Assembly (NCBI GenBank): GCA_002691365.1 | Contig: NZHL01000012.1 | Span: forward strand, 11,115-22,488 | Direction of reading: 5' to 3' | Source of the DNA: Fidelibacterota bacterium | Lineage (GTDB): Bacteria > Fidelibacterota > Marinisomatia > Marinisomatales > S15-B10 | Length of the DNA stretch: 11,374 nucleotides | Program-made: the position numbers and the translations under genes | Shown: piece by piece, positions 1 to 6,586 of the stretch | Layout: each line of letters starts with the position of its first letter | How positions within the stretch are numbered: the first letter of the stretch is position 1 | The notes under the pieces: generated by a model | Database searches by the model: none | The model's input: the letters and a program-made list of their open reading frames with translations, nothing else | What the model was told of the DNA's origin: nothing

Positions 1-86
1 GCAGCTACTAATTTCATAGCTTTAGTTACCTGTTGAATACTCTTTACAGATTTAATTCTATCTCTTATATCTTTTAAATTTGCCAT
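1..86 (-). CDS. atpG: ATP synthase F1 subunit gamma, N-terminal fragment (cut by window edge)
   Basis: Only the first 28 codons and two further bases are present; the gene continues beyond position 1. The translation begins MANLKDIRDRIKSVKSIQQV and continues TKAMKLVAA. This is the typical start of the gamma subunit: the N-terminal half of the central-stalk coiled coil, with the conserved I-x-S-V-x-x-x-x-Q-x-T-x-A-M pattern. Gamma is the rotating shaft that turns inside the alpha3beta3 head and couples c-ring rotation to catalysis. The ATG at 84-86 lies 6 bp after the atpA stop, so it is probably translated from the same message by coupling; no good Shine-Dalgarno is visible. Whether atpD and atpC follow cannot be seen. 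In many Bacteroidota-like genomes they sit elsewhere. Confidence 0.93.
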   Translation of the reverse strand, partial: MANLKDIRDRIKSVKSIQQVTKAMKLVA

Positions 87-92
87 TTTAGT

Positions 93-1613
93 CTATGCAA
101 ATGTTTTTTTAAAATTATTTACAGCTTTCTCAAGACTATTTTTAATTTCATCAGTTATCTCAGATTTATCAACAATATCAGCTAAAATTGAACTCTCTGA
201 TGTTTCTAAATATGACAAAAAACCATCTTCAAAATCTTTAATTTTTTCAATAGGAATTTCATCTAAATGTCCACTATTTCCTGCCCAAATTATTGCAATT
301 TGCTTTTCAACGGAGAGTGGTTCATATTGACCTTGTTTTAAAATCTCAACCATTCTTTCACCTCTGGTGAGTTGTCTCTGTGTTGCTTTATCAAGATCAG
401 AGCCGAATTTGGCAAAAGCTTCAAGCTCTCTATACTGAGCTAAATCCAACCTTAACATACCTGCAATTTTTTTCATTGCTTTAATTTGTGCATTTCCTCC
501 AACTCTTGAAACGGAAATTCCCACATCAATAGCAGGTCGAATTCCAGCATTAAACAAATTTGATTCTAAATAAATTTGCCCATCAGTTATTGATATTACA
601 TTTGTTGGAATATAAGCTGCAACATCACCCTCTTGAGTTTCAATCACGGGCAAAGCAGTCAAAGAACCTGAACCTAAATCTTCACTTAATTTACTTGCTC
701 TTTCAAGAAGTCTACTATGAAGGTAAAAAACATCTCCAGGAAATGCTTCTCTACCTGGTGGCCTTCTCAAAAGAAGTGACATCTGACGATATGCTTGTGA
801 ATGTTTAGATAAATCATCATATACAACTAATGCATGACCTCCCTTATCTCTAAAGAATTCTCCCATTGTACAACCAGAATATGGTGCAATGAATTGTAAT
901 GGAGCTGGGTCAGATGCATTTGCAGTTACTACAATCGTATACTCCATAGCTCCGCTCTCTTCTAATTTTGCAACAACTTGAGCAACTGTTGAGGCTTTTT
1001 GACCGATTGCTACATAAATACAATAAACTGGATTTTCACCATCATGAGTAGATTTTTGATTAATAATTGCATCTATTGCTACAGCAGTTTTACCAGTTTG
1101 ACGATCACCAATTATTAATTCTCTTTGACCTCTTCCAATTGGAATCATACTATCAATTGATTTTAAACCAGTTTGTAATGGCTCAGTCACAGGTTGTCTT
1201 TGCAAAACACCAAGTGCTTTTTCTTCAATTGGCTTAGATATTTTATTTTTTATTTCTCCTTTACCATCTATTGGTTGACCTAAAGGATTGACAACTCTTC
1301 CCAACATTTCTTTTCCAACAGGAACTTGAACAACCTTACCAGTTCTTTTAGCAATATCACCCTCTTTAACTTTTTGACTTTCACCAAAAAGTACAAGCCC
1401 AACATTATCTTCTTCAAGGTTTAAAGCCATACCAAAAACATCATTAGGCAATTCTACTAATTCAGAACTCATAACATTCTCAAGCCCACTTACCCTAGCT
1501 ACACCATCTCCAACATCTAAAACTTCTCCAACTTCAGAAACATCAATGTTAATATTAAACTTTTCTATCTCTTCTGAAAGCAAGCTCTTTATTTCATCTA
1601 TTTTTATTTCCAT
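93..1613 (-). CDS. atpA: ATP synthase F1 subunit alpha
   Basis: The protein has 506 residues, full length for the family. Alpha is the non-catalytic nucleotide-binding subunit of the F1 head. It alternates with beta in the hexamer on the cytoplasmic side of the membrane. Visible landmarks in order: the N-terminal beta-barrel with [10 protein letters not shown] (34-43), the P-loop GDRQTGKT (169-176), the Walker B strand ALVVYDD (261-267), the ATPase alpha/beta signature [10 protein letters not shown] (360-369), and the arginine finger R370 in SRVGG, which reaches into the neighbouring catalytic site. All key residues are intact. The gene starts with ATG, lies 24 bp after atpH and 6 bp before atpG, and belongs to the F0F1 operon. 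The only upstream purine stretch (AAAAGG, about 11 bp away) is a weak ribosome-binding site. Confidence 0.99.
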   Translation of the reverse strand: MEIKIDEIKSLLSEEIEKFNINIDVSEVGEVLDVGDGVARVSGLENVMSSELVELPNDVFGMALNLEEDNVGLVLFGESQKVKEGDIAKRTGKVVQVPVGKEMLGRVVNPLGQPIDGKGEIKNKISKPIEEKALGVLQRQPVTEPLQTGLKSIDSMIPIGRGQRELIIGDRQTGKTAVAIDAIINQKSTHDGENPVYCIYVAIGQKASTVAQVVAKLEESGAMEYTIVVTANASDPAPLQFIAPYSGCTMGEFFRDKGGHALVVYDDLSKHSQAYRQMSLLLRRPPGREAFPGDVFYLHSRLLERASKLSEDLGSGSLTALPVIETQEGDVAAYIPTNVISITDGQIYLESNLFNAGIRPAIDVGISVSRVGGNAQIKAMKKIAGMLRLDLAQYRELEAFAKFGSDLDKATQRQLTRGERMVEILKQGQYEPLSVEKQIAIIWAGNSGHLDEIPIEKIKDFEDGFLSYLETSESSILADIVDKSEITDEIKNSLEKAVNNFKKTFA

Positions 1614-1637
1614 ATCAATTAAAACCTTTTCTTAATA

Positions 1638-2171
1638 TTAATTTATTTGATCTTTTAATCTTTTTAATTGCCCTTGAATTGAACCATCAATCAAAAAGTT
1701 GTCAACTCTAAGTTTTACTCCACCAATTATTTCAGATGAAACATGAAAATCAAGTTGGATTGATTCTTTAAAAAATTTGTCCATTTTCAATTTTAAAATA
1801 TTTTGCTCATCTTCATTTAACTCTTTAGCTAAATAAGCTTTTATTTTTATAATTTTGCTAATTTGATTATTTTGTTTTGTAAAATTTTGCGTAATTTTTT
1901 TTAATAAAGACAATTCATTTTTATCTGATAAAATACTTATCATTTCACAAACAACTGGATGACATTTTTTTTTGAAAATTTTAGATATAATCAAAGATTT
2001 ATCATCTCCATTAATTGATTTTGAATATAAAAAACTTCTAAATGTTGAATCTTTTTGAAAAAAAGTAAGAATAATATTTAAAGATTCATTCACCTCCTTA
2101 AAAATTTTCATTTTAGATGCAATATTTATTAAGGAATTAGTGTAAATTTTTATTTTAGATTTATGCTTCAT
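1638..2171 (-). CDS. atpH: ATP synthase F1 subunit delta
   Basis: The protein has 177 residues, normal for delta (OSCP). Delta caps the F1 head and ties it to the peripheral stalk formed by subunit b. The N-terminal part is a predicted helical bundle of low conservation, rich in Lys and Ile. Identification rests on the C-terminal family signature SSEIIGGVKLRVDNFLIDGS (about 146-165), followed by a basic helix with QLKRL. The start codon overlaps the last 11 bp of atpF, and no Shine-Dalgarno is seen, so translational coupling to atpF is likely. The coding strand carries a run of nine A (complement of 1965-1973), a possible slippage site, but the frame is open throughout. Order b-delta-alpha-gamma is the standard operon order. 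Confidence 0.95.
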   Translation of the reverse strand: MKHKSKIKIYTNSLINIASKMKIFKEVNESLNIILTFFQKDSTFRSFLYSKSINGDDKSLIISKIFKKKCHPVVCEMISILSDKNELSLLKKITQNFTKQNNQISKIIKIKAYLAKELNEDEQNILKLKMDKFFKESIQLDFHVSSEIIGGVKLRVDNFLIDGSIQGQLKRLKDQIN

Positions 2172-2769
2172 TAATTTTATTAACTTTTTCTATTGATTCA
2201 TTAATTAATTTCATATTGTCATCTTTATTAATATTTTTCTTAATTAATTTTTCTGCAATCATAATTGAAAATGAAGATAATTCATTTTTGATTTCACTTA
2301 AAACTTGATTTTTTTCAGCTTGAATTTGCACTCTAGCCTGATCAATAATTGAAGTTGCTTTTTGTTTAGCTTCTCGTTCAATTTCTTCTTTCAGGTTTTG
2401 TGCTGTTTCTTTGGTAGATAACAATAATTTTTGAGATTCAGATCTAGCATCACTCAGTATTTTTTCACCTTGTTCATTTAGAGTTTCAAGTTTTTTTTCA
2501 GCATTTTCAGCTTTTTCAATAGCTGTTCTTATTTTTTCTTCTCTTTCATTAAGCATTTTCAGCAATGGTTTCCATGCAAATTTTGAAAGAATAAACATTA
2601 AAAGTAAAAAACTTAAAATGGTCCAAACAAAAAGACCTGGGTCAAGAACAAGAAGAGGGTTTGAATCATCTGCTGATTCTGCGGCATAAGAAAAATTAAC
2701 AAGAAAAATTATTGTTAAAAGTTTTAGTCTACCTAAATCAAAAAATAATTTTGATATGAAATTTTTCAT
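2161..2769 (-). CDS. atpF: ATP synthase F0 subunit b with N-terminal signal-like extension
   Basis: The protein has 202 residues, longer than the usual 155-175. Subunit b forms the peripheral stalk: one membrane helix, then a long charged coiled coil reaching up to delta. The canonical part starts near residue 38 (NPLLVLDPGLFVW). The membrane helix spans about 46-63, followed by the conserved KFAWKPLLKMLNEREEKI (63-80) and an Ala/Glu/Lys-rich helix to about 165. The unusual part is residues 1-37: basic residues, a hydrophobic stretch LKLLTIIFLVNF (15-26), and a plausible signal-peptidase site after A29 or A30 (SYAA-ES). No methionine lies between residue 1 and the membrane helix, and an excellent AGGAGG sits 7 bp before the ATG, so the extension is real. 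It is either a cleaved signal peptide or a second membrane helix. Confidence 0.95.
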   Translation of the reverse strand: MKNFISKLFFDLGRLKLLTIIFLVNFSYAAESADDSNPLLVLDPGLFVWTILSFLLLMFILSKFAWKPLLKMLNEREEKIRTAIEKAENAEKKLETLNEQGEKILSDARSESQKLLLSTKETAQNLKEEIEREAKQKATSIIDQARVQIQAEKNQVLSEIKNELSSFSIMIAEKLIKKNINKDDNMKLINESIEKVNKINEA

Positions 2770-2776
2770 AATCTAC

Positions 2777-2782
2777 CCTCCT
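2777..2782 (-). promoter_or_regulatory. Strong Shine-Dalgarno of atpF
   Basis: The minus strand reads AGAGGAGGG ending 7 bp before the atpF ATG (core AGGAGG at 2777-2782). This is the best ribosome-binding site in the window. It fixes the start upstream of the signal-like extension of subunit b. Confidence 0.85.
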
Positions 2783-2802
2783 CTATTGCTTGAATTTTAA
2801 TT

Positions 2803-3021
2803 TTAACTAAAAAAGATCGTTGCAAATGTAAGAGCTTCAGCTATGATTGCAACACCTTCAAGAAGGAACAAAGGTAAATTTATAGCGGCAGTAATATCCG
2901 CTGCAGCCTGAGGCTGTCTAGCAATACTTTCTGCTGCTGCTGCTGCGAATCTTGAAATACCAATTGCAGCTCCAATTACGATGAGTCCCATACCTATTGG
3001 AATTAATGTAGTAGCTTCCAT
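2803..3021 (-). CDS. atpE: ATP synthase F0 subunit c (proteolipid)
   Basis: The protein has 72 residues forming a two-helix hairpin. Copies assemble into the rotating c-ring, whose carboxylates carry protons past subunit a. Helix 1 spans about 5-34, the polar loop ARQPQ is 34-38, and helix 2 spans about 45-71. Counting from the loop as in characterised c subunits puts the ion-binding carboxylate at E55 (PLFLLEGVA). Sodium-type rings carry a Gln 13 residues before the loop Arg; here that position is I22, so proton coupling is inferred. Two oddities: a second Glu, E62, lies two helical turns later in the same helix (IIAEALTF), and the helix-packing GxGxGxG motif reads G17-x-A19-x-G21-x-S23. The start is supported by AGGAGA 9 bp upstream. 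Confidence 0.97.
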   Translation of the reverse strand: MEATTLIPIGMGLIVIGAAIGISRFAAAAAESIARQPQAAADITAAINLPLFLLEGVAIIAEALTFATIFFS

Positions 3022-3030
3022 TATTTTATA

Positions 3031-3036
3031 TCTCCT
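3031..3036 (-). promoter_or_regulatory. Shine-Dalgarno of atpE
   Basis: The minus strand carries AGGAGA with a 9-bp spacer to the atpE ATG. It lies just after the atpB stop codon. A strong site here fits the need to make many c subunits per ATP synthase. Confidence 0.8.
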
Positions 3037-3038
3037 AA

Positions 3039-3956
3039 TTAATGATGAACGTTAATAGCCATACCTATAAATACAGCTGATAGTAATGTGAAAACATATG
3101 CTTGAACTATTGTAACAATAATTTCAAGCCCTGTAATAGCCGATACAAGAGGTACTGCAAACAATGCAATACCAAAACCAGCCATTGAAGTTTTAAAAAC
3201 CTCTGCAAAAATAGCAATAAATGATAAAATTGCTAAAATAGCAATATGACCACCAGTCATGTTTGCCGCAAGCCTCATTGTAAGCGCAAACGGTTTTACA
3301 AACATTCCAATAATTTCAATTGGAATCAAAATAATATAAACAGGCCATGCCAAACCCTTTGGAACGATATTTTTCCAATGATTAATAAAGCCATGAGCCA
3401 TAGTTCCTGCTATTATTATTGATATAAATGTAATAAATGACAATGCAGAAGTTACCCAAAAATTTCCAGTTGCAGTGGCCCCACCATGTAAAAGATTATT
3501 CACAAAAGCATCTTCTCCATATTTAAGACCAAAAATAAATCTACTTGAGGCCCCTATGAAATCAAAAATAGGAATTAATCCAATACCATTAGCAACTAAT
3601 ATAAAGAAAAAATAAGTTAAAATTAGTGGAGTCCAAGTATCTGACCACTTAGAACCAATATTTGGTTTAACAATTGAATCTTTTATAAAAGAAACAACAG
3701 CCTCGAGAGCATTTGACATACCGCTAGGAACTTTATTTTTACTATTGATATATATTCTTGTTGGAATTATTACAATTAAACTAACAATTAAACATGATAG
3801 CCAAATCATTAATACATGTTTTGTAACTGAAAAATTGATTCCAAATATAGTTGGAAGTTCAAAAATTAAATCTTTATCTAAAGAAGAATTAGAAATATGA
3901 TGAAGAATATAATCTCCAACACTATCCATAACGCTTTGACTTTTTTCTTTAGCCAA
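3039..3956 (-). CDS. atpB: ATP synthase F0 subunit a
   Basis: The protein has 305 residues with several membrane helices. Subunit a is the stator channel that passes ions to and from the c-ring. The essential arginine is R228 in the conserved KPFALTMRLAANMTGGH segment. The penultimate helix has GLEIIVTIVQAYVFTLL (about 276-292), the usual C-terminal family signature. A long loop around 130-165 (from FDFIGASSRF to HGGATATGNFWVT) resembles the loop seen in Bacteroidota-type a subunits. The first codon is TTG at 3954-3956, with AAAGGA 10 bp upstream. An alternative ATG at 3927-3929 (nine codons later, MDSVGDYI) has no ribosome-binding site, so I keep the TTG start. The gene lies 17 bp before atpE and 7 bp after the small membrane gene. 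Confidence 0.96.
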   Translation of the reverse strand: MAKEKSQSVMDSVGDYILHHISNSSLDKDLIFELPTIFGINFSVTKHVLMIWLSCLIVSLIVIIPTRIYINSKNKVPSGMSNALEAVVSFIKDSIVKPNIGSKWSDTWTPLILTYFFFILVANGIGLIPIFDFIGASSRFIFGLKYGEDAFVNNLLHGGATATGNFWVTSALSFITFISIIIAGTMAHGFINHWKNIVPKGLAWPVYIILIPIEIIGMFVKPFALTMRLAANMTGGHIAILAILSFIAIFAEVFKTSMAGFGIALFAVPLVSAITGLEIIVTIVQAYVFTLLSAVFIGMAINVHH

Positions 3957-3963
3957 AAGTACT

Positions 3964-4323
3964 TTATCCTTTATTAAAAATATGTTTAATAAATAACGCT
4001 TCCATTAAATGAAACGTAATAAAATAACTAATGAAACTAATAAAAAAAACCCGTTGATTAAAAGAAGAAAAATTGAAAAATAAAATTAAAAAAAATCCAT
4101 AAACCAACATCTTTAAAAAAAATGATTGAATCATAAATGATGTTAATTTTTTAGGAGTGTTTTTAAATAGATAATACACAATATTTGAAGAGAATAGACT
4201 CCCAAATAATGGAATAATCAACCCAAAAAAAATTTCCAATTTAAACTTTAAAAGAAAACTAAATATCAAAAATGTCATTAAAGAAAATAAAACTATATAA
4301 GTTGAAAATGTTTTAGAATTCAT
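3964..4323 (-). CDS. Small four-helix membrane protein upstream of atpB, AtpI-like
   Basis: The protein has 119 residues, almost entirely hydrophobic, with four probable membrane helices at about 7-27, 30-53, 63-84 and 91-113. Short basic loops (KNTPKK, 54-59) separate them. A lysine (K71) and a glutamate (E108) lie within helices. No soluble domain or enzymatic motif is visible. Size, helix count and position directly before atpB match the ATP synthase I / AtpR-like proteins that help assemble the c-ring or aid ion uptake. The sequence itself is too divergent for me to name it with certainty. It begins immediately after the stop of the preceding gene (TAA then ATG with no spacer), so it is almost certainly translated by coupling in the same operon. 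Confidence 0.7.
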   Translation of the reverse strand: MNSKTFSTYIVLFSLMTFLIFSFLLKFKLEIFFGLIIPLFGSLFSSNIVYYLFKNTPKKLTSFMIQSFFLKMLVYGFFLILFFNFSSFNQRVFFISFISYFITFHLMEALFIKHIFNKG

Positions 4324-4542
4324 TTATTTATTCCAAATCGTTTTTGCAAGCAGATATAATGAAAAACCCAAACCTATAATTAAACCTATTAAGGTGAAAA
4401 TAATTTCAGTTGAAAACCATACATCTAAAAAATAGCCTATAATAGAAAAGATGATTACAGCTGATGCCTGAGAATATACAATATTCAAATAAGGAGCAGA
4501 TTTACTAATAATAATTGAAATTTTTTTTATTTTTTCAATCAT
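4324..4542 (-). CDS. AtpZ/AtpI-family small ATP synthase accessory protein
   Basis: The protein has 72 residues from the ATG at 4540-4542 and two membrane helices (about 20-39 and 46-67). Between them lies the family hallmark G-Y-F-L-D, with a glycine-rich second helix (LIGLIIGLGFSLYLLAKTIW). This matches the AtpZ/AtpI (putative F0F1-ATPase subunit) family, found ahead of atpB in many bacteria and implicated in c-ring assembly or Mg/Ca uptake for the synthase. A longer reading frame starts at 4590, but that would run 56 bp inside the bactofilin gene and add a non-family N-terminus. The chosen start overlaps the bactofilin stop by 8 bp (ATGATTGA), a normal coupled arrangement, with a weak GAAAG just upstream. 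Confidence 0.8.
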   Translation of the reverse strand: MIEKIKKISIIISKSAPYLNIVYSQASAVIIFSIIGYFLDVWFSTEIIFTLIGLIIGLGFSLYLLAKTIWNK

Positions 4543-4930
4543 CTTTCGTTTTTTGCTGAAAATTACTGATTGAATCATTAGAAGAAGCATCAGTATCTAA
4601 GTCACATCTACCTTGAAAAGTTGCACCTTCCTCAATTATTAGTTTCTTATAAATAATATCTCCATCAACTTTTGAATTTTCTCTAAGAATTATTTTTTGA
4701 GCTTTAACATTTCCACGAATCTCTCCTCCAACAGTAGCCTCGCTAGCAATCACATTGCCTTCAACTACTCCATTTGTCGTAAGCCTAATTATTCCCGAAG
4801 TTATGACATCTCCTTTAATCATACCTGAAATTATAGCTCCTCCACTTAATTTTAATTCTCCTGAAATTATTACATCTTCACCAATCATTGTTTCAACATG
4901 TTTATTAGATTCTTTTTTTATCATTGCCAA
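4535..4930 (-). CDS. Bactofilin (polymer-forming cytoskeletal protein)
   Basis: The protein has 131 residues. Bactofilins polymerise without nucleotide into membrane-associated filaments that localise cell-wall enzymes and other partners. The core (about 18-110) is a right-handed beta-helix made of short repeated turns with small and branched hydrophobic residues (GEDVIISGELK, GMIKGDVITSGI, EGNVIASEATVGGEIRGNV). It ends with the family signature EGATFQGRCDL (100-110). The flanking tails are short: a polar N-terminus with a few residues that may touch the membrane, and a Ser/Asp/Lys-rich C-terminus. The first codon is TTG with GGAG 8 bp upstream; an ATG two codons later (4922-4924) would have an overlong 14-bp spacer. 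The gene sits 2 bp after the M23 peptidase gene, a pairing seen in other bacteria. Confidence 0.93.
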   Translation of the reverse strand: MAMIKKESNKHVETMIGEDVIISGELKLSGGAIISGMIKGDVITSGIIRLTTNGVVEGNVIASEATVGGEIRGNVKAQKIILRENSKVDGDIIYKKLIIEEGATFQGRCDLDTDASSNDSISNFQQKTKDD

Positions 4931-4932
4931 AT

Positions 4933-5688
4933 TTAATTCTCCAATCTATATTCTGAAATAAATATACTTGGGTCAATTGGAATCCCATTTTTCCAGATTT
5001 CAAAATGCAAATGAGGACCACTAGTTTCCCCAGTATTACCGATTAATCCAATAATTTGTCCCCTTTTTACACTTTCTTTCTCAAAAACAAGATTTTCAAA
5101 ATTATGACCATAAAATGAAAAATAATCCTCACCATGATATATAATTATTGTATTTCCAAATGGATATTTCCAACCAGCAAATAACACTTGACCATCTGCG
5201 GTTGAATGAAAAGGTGTTTTTAAAGGAGCTACAATATCCAAACCTGTGTGAAGGTTTATATTATGTTCAGATTTTAAATTAAATTTTTGAGAAACAAAAC
5301 CTGAAACAGGAGAAAAAGAAGGAATATTTTTAATATACGAAACGGGAATATTTTGTTCTACATAACTATTCAATAAAGTATCAGAATCAAAACTATTTGA
5401 AATCCCCAAAGAATTTCTAACATAAATATCCATTTCATTAATTCTATTGAGGTCTCTTGTCATTTGAATAACTTTATTTCTCTCAGATAACATTTTTTCA
5501 TAATCTTTTTTAATTGATACATATTCAAAATTAATATTATAGGCTCTATAAATCGAGAAAAACCCTAAAAAAATAATTAAAATAAAAAAAGAAAAGACAA
5601 TAACTAAATTTCTAAAATTAAATTGAAACTTTAATGTTTTTTCTGATTTTTGAGAAACTATAAGAAATGTGAATTTTTCTGATGCCAC
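4933..5688 (-). CDS. Membrane-anchored M23 (LytM) family peptidoglycan endopeptidase
   Basis: The protein has 251 residues. It has a short cytoplasmic N-terminus (1-27, with FTFLIVSQKSEKTLKF), one membrane helix (about 28-46), a coiled-coil/linker part (about 55-90), and a C-terminal LytM domain (about 126-245). The metal and catalytic residues are intact: H147 and D151 in HTGLD, H195 in YGH, and H226/H228 in HLHFE. It should therefore be an active Zn-dependent enzyme that cuts peptide cross-links in the wall, held at the outer face of the inner membrane. The start codon is GTG without a visible Shine-Dalgarno, 13 bp after parB. Its position directly before the bactofilin gene suggests the filament places this enzyme. 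An uncharacterised-regulator role is unlikely given the complete active site. Confidence 0.92.
   Translation of the reverse strand: MASEKFTFLIVSQKSEKTLKFQFNFRNLVIVFSFFILIIFLGFFSIYRAYNINFEYVSIKKDYEKMLSERNKVIQMTRDLNRINEMDIYVRNSLGISNSFDSDTLLNSYVEQNIPVSYIKNIPSFSPVSGFVSQKFNLKSEHNINLHTGLDIVAPLKTPFHSTADGQVLFAGWKYPFGNTIIIYHGEDYFSFYGHNFENLVFEKESVKRGQIIGLIGNTGETSGPHLHFEIWKNGIPIDPSIFISEYRLEN
4939..4942 (-). promoter_or_regulatory. Shine-Dalgarno deciding the bactofilin start
   Basis: The minus strand carries GGAG 8 bp before the TTG at 4928-4930 and 14 bp before the ATG at 4922-4924. Usual spacing favours the TTG. The site lies inside the last codons of the peptidase gene. Confidence 0.6.
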
Positions 5689-5701
5689 AATTTTATTTTA
5701 T

Positions 5702-6586
5702 TTAATTGATGTTAATTTTTCTAAAAATTTCTATTAATCTATTGAAATCATCAACTGAGAAAAAACTAATTTCTACTTTTCCAATTTTATTTTTTTTAGA
5801 AATAACAACCTTCGTTCCCATAATCTCTATTAATTCATCCTCCAAAATTTTAAAATTATTTACTTTTGATGAATGATTGTTAAATCTTATAATCTCAGAA
5901 TTTTTATTTTCATTTTCATTTTTATTAAGAAATGAAATTAGTTCTTCAGTTGATCTAACTGATTCTTCTCTTTCTAATATTCTTTGCCAAACTTCTTTAA
6001 TTTTTTTTGGATTTTTAATTCCTAATAAAGCTCTTGCATGACCAGCACTAATTTCCTTTTTTCTTAAACTCTCCATTATTTCTTTTGGAAGCTTTAATAA
6101 TCTTAAAGTATTAGATATATTTGTCCTGCTTTTTCCAACAATTTTTCCAATTTCATCATGGGAAAATTTATATTTTTCTATCATCATTAAATAAGCTTGT
6201 GCCTCTTCAAATATATCTAAATCCTCTCTTTGCAAATTCTCAATTAAGGCTAATTCCATCATTTCTAAATCTGTTTCAATATCCAAAACATATGCTGGAA
6301 TTTCTTTTAAACCAGCAATTTTTGAAGCTCTAAGTCTTCTTTCTCCAGCAACTAACTGATATGAATTTTTTATATATCTTACACTGATTGGTGTAATTAA
6401 TCCTTTTTCTTTTATGGAAGCAGCTAATTTATTTATTTTATTATCATCAAATTCTATTCTTGGTTGAAATGGATTCATCTTTATATCAACAATCATAATA
6501 TTTTTAATGATATTTTCTGATGATTGATCATTTAATTTGTCTTCAATTAATGCCCCTATACCTTTGCCAAGTCTATTTGTTTTCAC
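5702..6586 (-). CDS. parB: Chromosome-partitioning protein ParB (CTP-dependent DNA clamp)
   Basis: The protein has 294 residues, typical for chromosomal ParB. It binds parS, loads as a CTP-gated clamp, spreads along DNA, and is moved by ParA. Landmarks in order: the N-terminal ParA-contact motif GKGIGALI (7-14), NPFQPR (38-43), the CTP-binding motifs GERRLRAS (81-88) and ENLQREDL (116-123), a helix-turn-helix (about 141-165, SHDEIGKIVGKSRTNISNTL), the AGHARALL segment (181-188), a Lys/Asn-rich linker (about 215-235), and a C-terminal dimerisation domain. All are intact. The start is GTG, overlapping parA by 14 bp, with AGGAGA 9 bp upstream inside parA. I saw no parS palindrome in this window. 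Confidence 0.97.
   Translation of the reverse strand: MKTNRLGKGIGALIEDKLNDQSSENIIKNIMIVDIKMNPFQPRIEFDDNKINKLAASIKEKGLITPISVRYIKNSYQLVAGERRLRASKIAGLKEIPAYVLDIETDLEMMELALIENLQREDLDIFEEAQAYLMMIEKYKFSHDEIGKIVGKSRTNISNTLRLLKLPKEIMESLRKKEISAGHARALLGIKNPKKIKEVWQRILEREESVRSTEELISFLNKNENENKNSEIIRFNNHSSKVNNFKILEDELIEIMGTKVVISKKNKIGKVEISFFSVDDFNRLIEIFRKININ

Noticed and set aside
560..808. Plus-strand open frame opposite atpA
   Set aside because: It is antisense to a highly conserved gene, has no family resemblance or ribosome-binding site, and its composition is what the complement of atpA would give.
1965..1973. Run of nine T (A9 on the coding strand) in atpH as a programmed slippage site
   Set aside because: The frame is open and conserved on both sides, and such runs are common in DNA this AT-rich; nothing shows programmed frameshifting.
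2803..3021. Sodium-type c-ring
   Set aside because: The Gln that coordinates Na+ in helix 1 is replaced by Ile at the aligned position (I22) and the residue after E55 is Gly rather than Ser/Thr, so a proton-coupled ring is more likely.
4543..4590. Longer N-terminus for the AtpZ-like protein starting at 4590
   Set aside because: It would lie inside the bactofilin gene and add 16 residues unlike the family; the ATG at 4542 gives a standard overlap and normal length.
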